From Stictocephala bisonia (Eukaryota > Arthropoda > Insecta > Hemiptera > Membracidae), in the NCBI GenBank assembly GCA_035578905.1, contig JAQJVL010000533.1:62001-126000 (forward strand): a stretch of DNA of 64,000 nt, written 5' to 3'. The notes under the pieces are model-generated. The model did not search any database. It saw only the letters and a program-made list of their open reading frames with translations, and was not told the origin of the DNA. The translations under genes and the position numbers were made by a program. This document shows, piece by piece, positions 56,035 to 64,000 of the stretch. The stretch's first letter is position 1. Every line of letters starts with the position of its first letter.

Positions 56035-56440
56035 TACTGTATAGAGGTGTCCGTCTGGTTGGTGTTCGGCAAGGCTTGCCTTATGAAGAAGTTTCCACAA
56101 TTCAACTCCAGTCCGAGCTTAACCTCCACAATTTACACACGAGACGCTCTGTCAATGACGTTGTATTCCTCTACAAACTGCTCAATGGTCACATCATCGC
56201 CCCTTATTTACTTGATAAAGTAGGAACTCTTCTTCAGGGGCCACTATTCTAGAGACTACGAGCTTAACAGCCCTATGGCAAGAATGATGCGACTGGAGAA
56301 TTCTTTGTGTGCAGAGGTGGACTTATTTCACGACAGCTCTCGTATAGTTAGTAGATGCGCCCTAGTTCACCTGTGGAGAGACCATTGACATGTTGCTTTC
56401 CTGTCTAACACTTGAGTACTATTGTAAATTATTGAACATT
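56035..56440 (+). pseudogene. Non-LTR retrotransposon ORF2 C-terminal relic
   Basis: One frame reads LNLHNLHTRRSVNDVVFLYK followed by LLNGHI and PYLLDKVG. This is the LxxRR...D..FLYK.L.G....LL pattern at the C-terminal end of R1/Jockey/CR1-class ORF2 proteins. Stops follow within 40 codons. Only the 3' end of the element remains. Confidence 0.7.
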
Positions 56441-59168
56441 ATCTAATTCACATTGTTACTGTCCAGCTTATAATTATTTAATTTTAGAATTATTATAGTT
56501 AAATGTAGCTTTGATATCACACACTAATTTTTAATGGTTATGCCGTTGGAATGTAAAACAAACAGGTGAGATAAACAGGATGATAAACATTATCTACGTA
56601 GGGATTATACTCGGAAAAAATGACAAATTAGTGATTTGAACTAGCTCACTTTGATGTAGAATTTAGTTCTCTTTAACAGGGTAAAATTAAGTTCAAATTA
56701 TTATTAATAAACTCAAGAAATTACTACTTTAAAAGTAAGTATTACGTCATAACATGATCACTGTTTATCGATGATTATTACATGAGTTTACTGTGGGTTT
56801 TGGTTCACGTTACCATGATAAAATCAGCCATGATAATAATCTGACACAGCTTAAGATGAATGGTGAATTAGAGAAGACTTCACAATGGCTCATTAATAAT
56901 AAATTGTTAATCGTAGTACATTTCAACTTATAATGTTTTTTTTTTTTTTTAACTAATCAAGTGGTGGGGAACCTAAATTATACGTTTTGATTACATTGCC
57001 AAAGTTATATTATTGTACAAAGTAAATTGTTCTTGTACAAGTATTGAGGTGATGAAAATTACCTTGATGATACATTGATCGAGATTTAAAATAGAAATAA
57101 CAAATATATTTTTAATGAAATTGATTAAGGAAAATAAAATTTGTTCTGAACCATAAGAAGAATTACTTAAGGGTCGATAAATCAAAACAAATTAATGTAA
57201 AATGGTTTAAAAGCGTATTAGCTATGGAATTATTCATTTATGTAGTAGGCCTATCTACTTAACTCTTGCTAGGCAATTAAATGTGTCAAAGACAAGCTTT
57301 ACGTTTAATGTATAACATAACATGAAATACAGATTAAACAATACCATCGTGAGAGGGTATGTTAGTATATTATATAGATTGTAAAAGTATTCGTTAATGA
57401 TGTATACTCAAAAACGTCTTGATCACTTAAGACAAGACAAGTAAAGAAATGTACAAGATCTTCATGATAATTACTCCTCGAAATTGCATTTCTAACCAGA
57501 AAGTAAGTAGTCATCAGTTTTATTTCACATACACTAAAAGGTTTAATTAATTTATAATACGTCATGGCAATGATGTCCTGTTTAAAAAAAAACTAAAAAT
57601 AAAGATAAAAGCACTAAAGTTTTTTAATTAAGTTTAAGAAGAATAACCCTCATCTTACATACATATTTTTATTTGTTATTATTATTTACTTTTCCTTTTT
57701 ACAGTTTGTTATTATTGATTGTTTAGTTTGTTACCTAATTTTTACGTTATGTATTTTCTTTATAGCTGAAGAGTTGCTTATATTATTTTAAGGATTTTTA
57801 ATACGGTAGGTTAATTCGCTACCGTAACCATAACTTAAGTTAACCTAACATAACCAAACCTAACATAAAATGACTAAACCTAGCCAAACCTAACATAACC
57901 TAAACAAACCGAGTGTAACCTAACCTAAGTAGTGGGTAGTAAAATCAGGAAAAAGGTCCTATTTTAATTATTCTTTACAAGAAATTTTTCATTAGATATT
58001 TCTTTCATACGTTTTTAAAACCTAGTAGTAATATATTGAAATAGGAACAAATTTTTGTTCAATTAAAAAAAATATTAATTTTAGTCTTAATAAAATTTGA
58101 TCTTGAACGTTATTTTTTATTGTTAAATTAAAATATGTGTTTTCTGTGTTGTATACTAAATTATCATATATTATACATTATACTTAGAATGAATGGACTA
58201 GAATGAATTTATTCATGTCCTTCATACATTATTAATTAAATAATGCATAAAGATTTAATATGATTTATTTATAACTAACCACTTTACATTAACAAGAATA
58301 TTAAAGTAGCTATAGTTCCGTTTGTCATAGACTTTTGGTATAAGGAAGCACTTTAGGAGTGATATACTCTCCGTGAAAATACGCTTGGCCCATTGCCACG
58401 GCCACACAGCTTATGGCTAAATCCCATATTTATGAAGTGTAAAGACCGAATACCTCCCCCTACCCACACTGTTCTCAAAGGTATTGAAAGCACATTAAAC
58501 ACCTTTCAAAACCCCGATTTTAAAATATTGCTTGGGTTAACTTTTACACATATTAAAAACGTTAGTAAATCTGATTTTGTTTTAGATTTTATTAATTTTT
58601 AATTTGTTGTTAAACGTTTCAAGGAGACTGTTTATTAAACAAATGATGCAGATATTAAAATGTTAATTACCATATAATAAAATTTACGTAAAGAGTAGTA
58701 TTTATATATTCAGTAAATAGAACTACTGAAGTTTGGTCTACTTTTTTCTTTGTTAAATTAAGCTCTTGCCCATAAAAATACCACGATTTCAAGTTATACT
58801 TGCTAATGAGGGCTTCACCAACAAGTATTTAACGTCAAAATAAACTAATGGTTTCTTTTAATATGCATGTTTTCAATGATATAAAATAAGTCCATCCATC
58901 TTCTTATAGTGAGCTGTGAAACATTTGAGGCTACTAAATCTAAGGACTTATTTTCTAAGTTGAAATCTTAGAGCATTTAAAGCACATAACTCTTTAAGTT
59001 TTAACAATTTGAGCGTCATCATTACTAGTTTTTGTAAATTATATCTAAAAAATATATAATTTAAACGTTATAATACAATCAAATATCAATTTACAAGTTT
59101 TTATTTTTATTCTTCTGCGAGATTTTGTCTTCTTCTTTTAATTTTATCATGATCCGTTTAAGGCTGTT
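56441..59168. other. Gene-free stretch with telomere-like degenerate run
   Basis: No gene was recognised. At about 57836-57930 there is a dense run of CCTAAC-like words (TTAACCTAACATAACCAAAC), a worn TTAGG-type interstitial stretch. Confidence 0.5.
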
Positions 59169-59408
59169 TTAGACAGCGGTTAGAACAGTAGCTCCACTGC
59201 ATGACTGATCCCTTTGAGAACCAACTAAATTCCAAGTAAAACAGCTACCACATAACGGGCTTCTTGGAAGCAAACGTGCCATAATAAACCAAGTGTTCGT
59301 GTGTTTCTGTTTCCGTTCTCGGCGGAACTCATCAGCATCACGAAGAATCCATAAAACTTGGGAAATACCTTGCTCGTCTAGATGATCATCAGCTAAACTA
59401 TTCATCAT
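59169..59408 (-). other. Candidate host exon, minus strand
   Basis: On the minus strand a pyrimidine-rich tract ending TTTTGAATTTTAG is followed at once by a 79-codon frame starting MMNSLADDHLDEQGISQVLW, with DADEFRRERKQKH further on. The acceptor-like border, balanced residue use and lower AT content suggest a real exon or a retroposed piece of one. No family is recognised and no partner exon was found. Confidence 0.35.
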
Positions 59409-61068
59409 CTAAAATTCAAAAGCAAAAATAAAACTTGAATATTAGAAAAATGTAGTTGTGAGCAAAGCTTCCAGTGCAATCCCTCGTCGATTTGGTCGGG
59501 CTGTGCAACATTTTCTCGGCTCTTCTACAGTTGCCGAATTTACTTGTTTGCTTTGTATTTTAAGACGAATTCTGTGGTTATGAAAGGCTCGTAGAAAGTT
59601 ATTATCATTTAAATCATATTAAGATTAAGTTAGTACTATTCCACGCTCACTTATAAGGTCATTAATTTGTTTTGTTATATTACCTAGTTGTTTATTTATG
59701 TGTTCGATCTTAAGTATGATAATAACGCATTATTTTAAACTTTGTTCTTAATCATTAGAAACATTGAACACTTTGATGATATAAAATATCAATAACAATA
59801 TATTTTCGTAGATAGTTTGTCAATGAATACTGAATAAACAATTTCAAACTACGTATATCATATGTGAACCTAATAAAATATATTGCTTCTAAATAATATC
59901 CAATATACAATCCCAAAGCTTGTTTTGAATTTAAGTAACTTAACAAACTTTAAACAATTTCAATTTAACCAACCATAAAATATGGTAAACAAATCCACAC
60001 AATGCTTGTACTTTTAGAAACAGGACAGAACATAAATTGGGAAGGCTTTGTTTCACTTAGTCAGAATTGGTGACAGTGTCAAAACCTCTTGCCAAATTCA
60101 ATTGTTTTTTCGAAATTTCGTGTAGGTCAGGCACAATTAATTAATTACTCTACATGAAACAATACTGGGATATAGTGCAGGATTTAGTGAATATTTTATA
60201 CATTAAATGTATACGTATGTACAAAGTATCTTATGTTTGTGGAGTTATTACTCACATGCTTTATGTTAAGAAAATATTTGTACATTTACGATTTAGGTTA
60301 ATTTTTTATTACTGATAGAATGTACTTTTAGTTGTACAGATAGTAAATAAAATTATTTTACTATGGTTGACATTGACTAGAAAGAGCTTAATTGTTGTAA
60401 TTCGGTATGAAAATAATTTAATCCTGACTATATATAGTGCATTGCATTTTACTAACAGTGAGCTTATTGCATTACTAACTAAAACACTACAACAATTCTA
60501 ATACGACGAATTTGTCTGTAAATTGTAAAAAAATTATGTGCAATCCATAAAACATGGATGGAAAAAGTTAAAACTAATATAACATTCAATAATTTAGGGC
60601 ATTATTGATTGGTGATTCCTTATTAAACTGTATGAAAAAATTAAGATTGTAATCATGGAAACAATTAAGACTGATTTTTAATTTTGATGAAGATAATCTA
60701 CGAGCTCTACTAAAGAACGAAAGGACGTTTTTTAAGAAAAGTGATAATGTAGGGGATGGCGTAGGAACCCTGTCATACCAGAGACTCCACATTTATCCAT
60801 AAGACAGGAATTGTCATTAATGAAAGGTTGTGTTTAATATACATATAATATTTTGAGTTTCTCTAAATATGTTGACATTTCTTCGTTTTGCAAAGTGATG
60901 CTCTAAAAATGGGGCTTTAGGCCTGATTGTGTATAAATTAATATGGAGTCATAACTTGTTCAAAGTCATTTTGAGCAATACTTAATTTATCTACTCGTTC
61001 ATACTTTATTTATCCAAATATAGGTTCTGATAAGGTCAAATGAAAGTATAATTAACAATATTAAAACT
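59409..61068. other. Gene-free stretch
   Basis: Nothing recognised. Confidence 0.5.
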
Positions 61069-61512
61069 GACACAGAGGCTGAACAGCTCTTAGTTGACAC
61101 AGAGGCTGAACAGCTCTTAGTTGACACAGAGGCTGAACAGCTCTTAGTTGACACAGAAGCTGTACAGCTTTTAGTTGACACAGAGGCTGAACAGCTCTTA
61201 GTTGACACAGAGGCTGAACAGCTCTTAGTTGACACAGAGGTTGAACAGCTCTTAGTTGACCCAGAGGTTGAACAGCTCTTAGTTGACACGGAGGCTGAAC
61301 AGCTCCGAGTTGACACAGAGGCTGAACAGCTCCGAGTTGACACAGAGAATGAACAGCTCCGAGTTGACACAGAGGCTGAACAGCTCCGAGTTGACACAGA
61401 GGCTGAACAGCTCTTAGTTGACACAGAGGCTGAACAGCTCTTAGTTGACACAGAGGCTGAACAGCTCTTAGTTGACATAGAGGCTGAACAGCTCTTAGTT
61501 GACATAGAGGAT
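61069..61512. repeat. Minisatellite, 27-bp unit, ~16 copies
   Basis: The unit is ACACAGAGGCTGAACAGCTC then TTAGTTG, with a CCGAGTTG variant clustered in the middle. 27 bp is a multiple of three and the unit is stop-free in several frames, producing Ser/Cys/Thr- and Gln/Leu/Cys-periodic open stretches that I do not regard as genes. Confidence 0.95.
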
Positions 61513-61739
61513 GAACGTACACAACCTTTTTCGACGTACTGTACACAACTTCTCCATTTATCCGGGGTGAAAGAGTTCAATGCTTCCATGAACAAATTTT
61601 GAATATCGTTCAGCTTGAAGGTGGTGTTTTGTGCAGCAACAAACCGTTTCAGATTAGCCCATACGAGTTCAATCGGATTGTAGTTGCAGTGGTATGGTGG
61701 AAGTCGTACGACTTTGAACCCAAGCTGAGAGGCTTTCTT

Positions 61740-61985
61740 GTCGATCTGGGTATTGACCCACTCGCCCAGCCATACACATACGGTGGCATTGACCCACCTA
61801 CCGCCCGTTTTTGACTACCGTTACGCTAGGACACGTACATATCAGTACCAATGTACGTGTATGGGTGGGTGGGTGGGTCAGTACCAATGTACGTGTATGG
61901 GTGGGCGGGTGGGTTATGCCAATGTACGTGTATGGGTAGGCGGGTGGGTCAATGTATGGGGTACATGTATGGGTGGGTAGGAGAG
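61740..61985. repeat. CCCACCCATACA-type minisatellite, both orientations
   Basis: CCCAGCCATACACATACGGT lies on the left, followed by several inverted units (CCAATGTACGTGTATGGGTG, then GGTGGGT). It is the same core as 40740, 41965 and 47310. Confidence 0.8.
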
Positions 61986-62274
61986 CCATCAAATACTAAG
62001 AGTAGTTGATTCACTAAGTGAGTTGGTCCTTTACACTGTTTGACAGTCATTTTAAAACGTTCAATGTAATTTACTTCATATATGTTATATGCATGTTTAA
62101 TGGGTAAGCAAATAGTTTGTCTTTGTAGCCAAAAATATCTCATAGTTATATTATTGCAATTGGTCTAACTTTGACTACCAATTGAATGCAATTATCAGCA
62201 GTTACTACGAGCGTAGGTTTATTCAGTCATTACATTACTACTGTACAAATACTCACTACTAAAATCACTGCGAA
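61986..62274. other. Gene-free stretch
   Basis: Nothing recognised. Confidence 0.5.
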
Positions 62275-63420
62275 CATTGCTCTACAAAAGTTCCATAAAC
62301 TATGCTTTACAAACTGCTAACATGAACATATCTTTACCATCAGTCACCACCTACATTGCTCTACGCTATAAACTTTTATTTACCAACTTTTATCAAGAAA
62401 ATAGCTTTACCAACCGTCACCACGTACATTGCTCTACGCTACAAACATTTATTTACCATCTTTTACCATGAAAATAGCTTTACCAACAGTCACCACGTAC
62501 ATTGCTCTACGCTATAAACATTTATTTACCATCGTTTACCATAAAACTAGCTTTACCAACAGTCACCACGTACATTGCTCTACGCTTTAAACATTTATTT
62601 ACCATCTTTTACCATGAAAATAGCTTTACCAACAGTCACCACGTACGTTGCTCTACGCTATAAACTTTTATTTACCATCTTTTACCATGAAAATAGCTTT
62701 ACCAACAGTCACCACGTACGTTTCTCTACGCTATAAACTTTTATTTACCAACTTTTACCATGAAAATAGCTTTACCAACAGTCACCACGTACATTGCTCT
62801 ACGCTATAAACTTTTATTTACCAACTTTTACCATGAAAATAGCTTTACCAACAGTCACCACGTACATTGCTCTATGCTATAAACTTTTATTTACCAACTT
62901 TTACCGTGAAAATAGCTTTACCAACAGTCACCACGTACATTGCTCTACGCTATAAACTTTTATTTACCAAATTTTACCATGAAAATAGCTTTACCAACAG
63001 TCACCACGTACATTGCTCTACGCTATAAACTTTTATTTACCATCTTTTACCATGAAAATAGCTTTACCAACAGTCACCACGTACGTTGCTCTACGCTATA
63101 AACTTTTATTTACCATCTTTTACCATGAAAATAGCTTTACCAACAGTCACCACGTACGTTGCTCTACGTTATAAACTTTTATTTACCAACTTTTACCATG
63201 AAAATAGCTTTACCAACAGTCACCACGTACATTGCTCTACGCTATAAACTTTTATTTACCAACTTTTACCAAGAAAATAGCTTTACCAACAGTCACCACG
63301 TACATTGCTTTCGCTATAAACTTTTATTTACCAACTTTTACCATGAAAATAGCTTTACAAACAGTCACCACGTACACTATTCTATGCCATAAAATTTGAT
63401 TTGCCAACTCTTACCAAGAA
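62275..63420. repeat. Minisatellite, 73-bp unit, ~15 copies
   Basis: The unit begins GCTCTACGCTATAAACTTTT, continues ATTTACCAACTTTTACCATG, then AAAATAGCTTTACCAACAGT and CACCACGTACATT. Copies are most alike in the centre and worn at both ends. 73 bp is not a multiple of three, so no long frame is maintained. Confidence 0.95.
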
Positions 63421-64000
63421 AACTCTTGATTTTTTAAAAACTACTATGAAGTTCACTTCATCAACAGTTCACACAAACATTGATTTACAGTCATCATGAA
63501 CAATGTTTTATTATAATTCACCTCAAATTACGTCTTACCAAAATATTTACCTCGAATAATGACTTGAACAGCATCCCACAAACATTGCTCCAACTAAGTC
63601 ACTTAAACACTACAAACGTTGAAACAAACCAACAACTAAACAAAGAATCGACATAAGGTCATAAAAACATATTTATTTTAAATATAGATACTGTATTTAT
63701 AATTGAAGTTGAAGTATTTTACAATTTGAAAAAAAGTGCACAGCGAAGATTATAATTACTTGACGTAGTTCAAATCAAACTGTAGTGTAATATTTAAAAT
63801 TGCCGAACAGTTATTGGGTCAGTTTACGTCATCAACATGGACAGTTTGTGCCAAAAGCAGTGATGAGAGTAAAATAAATACGCGCATATTGCGTTGAACA
63901 AACCGAGGGAAGAGTGTTTATTAGCTGAATGCTTTAAATGGCTCTAGACTCGTACACTGTCGTTACATATAACAACCACATTGTGTTTATGTAGTGGAGT
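63421..64000. other. Gene-free stretch to window end
   Basis: Nothing recognised beyond worn traces of the 73-bp unit at the start. Confidence 0.5.

Noticed and set aside
57836..57930. Telomere or subtelomere boundary
   Set aside because: The CCTAAC-like words are irregular and short, so this is at most an interstitial trace.
60999..61595. 198- and 161-codon Ser/Cys- and Gln/Leu-periodic frames
   Set aside because: By-product of the 27-bp minisatellite, whose length is a multiple of three.

Overview
The window looks like AT-rich arthropod (most likely insect) nuclear DNA. Three things point that way: short CCTAA/TTAGG-type telomere-like runs, decayed Penelope, non-LTR and Helitron-like elements, and a Polinton/Maverick-type viral transposon of the kind common in insects. 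I could not identify any complete host gene. Two short open stretches on the minus strand (35.1-35.3 kb and 59.2-59.4 kb) are weak candidate host exons.

The centrepiece is a 13.4 kb Polinton/Maverick (adintovirus-like) element at 9469-22871. It is bounded by a 6-bp target duplication (AGTGTC). It has about 1.5 kb terminal inverted repeats that begin AG and end CT, and the right end carries an extra 254-bp tandem copy of its terminus. The interior is compact, with overlapping starts and stops. From left to right it holds four small ORFs (two paralogous ones with a PC4-like tail pattern, one unknown, one with a PP1-docking-like motif); a 268-aa protein of a family found in insect elements; a two-BIR IAP-like protein; a retroviral-type integrase with a chromodomain-like tail, broken by one in-frame stop; an A32-like packaging ATPase; a 410-aa protein; a fibre-like protein on the opposite strand; a PLA2-domain protein; an adenain-like cysteine protease; a minor capsid (penton) candidate; a 53-aa ORF; and a double-jelly-roll major capsid candidate. 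The virion-building module is nearly complete, but no protein-primed DNA polymerase B is visible. The PLA2 and protease frames meet at an A AAA AAC heptamer just before the PLA2 stop. The protease frame has no upstream AUG, so -1 frameshifting (or a one-base decay lesion) is a real possibility.

The left flank (0-9.4 kb) holds a tRNA-like SINE head, a decayed second Polinton relic (integrase joined to ATPase tail), a Helitron remnant, a mariner-like MITE and a PHD-like fragment. The right flank (23-64 kb) is mostly repeats: a 1.8 kb array of 36-bp units open on both strands, a CA/CG microsatellite, a Penelope-like relic with a hammerhead-like RNA motif and a second better-preserved hammerhead, four copies of a roughly 0.4 kb dispersed repeat, non-LTR relics, a possible LTR, and minisatellites with units of 39, 27 and 73 bp. 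A CCCAYCCATACA core recurs in several otherwise unrelated tandem arrays.
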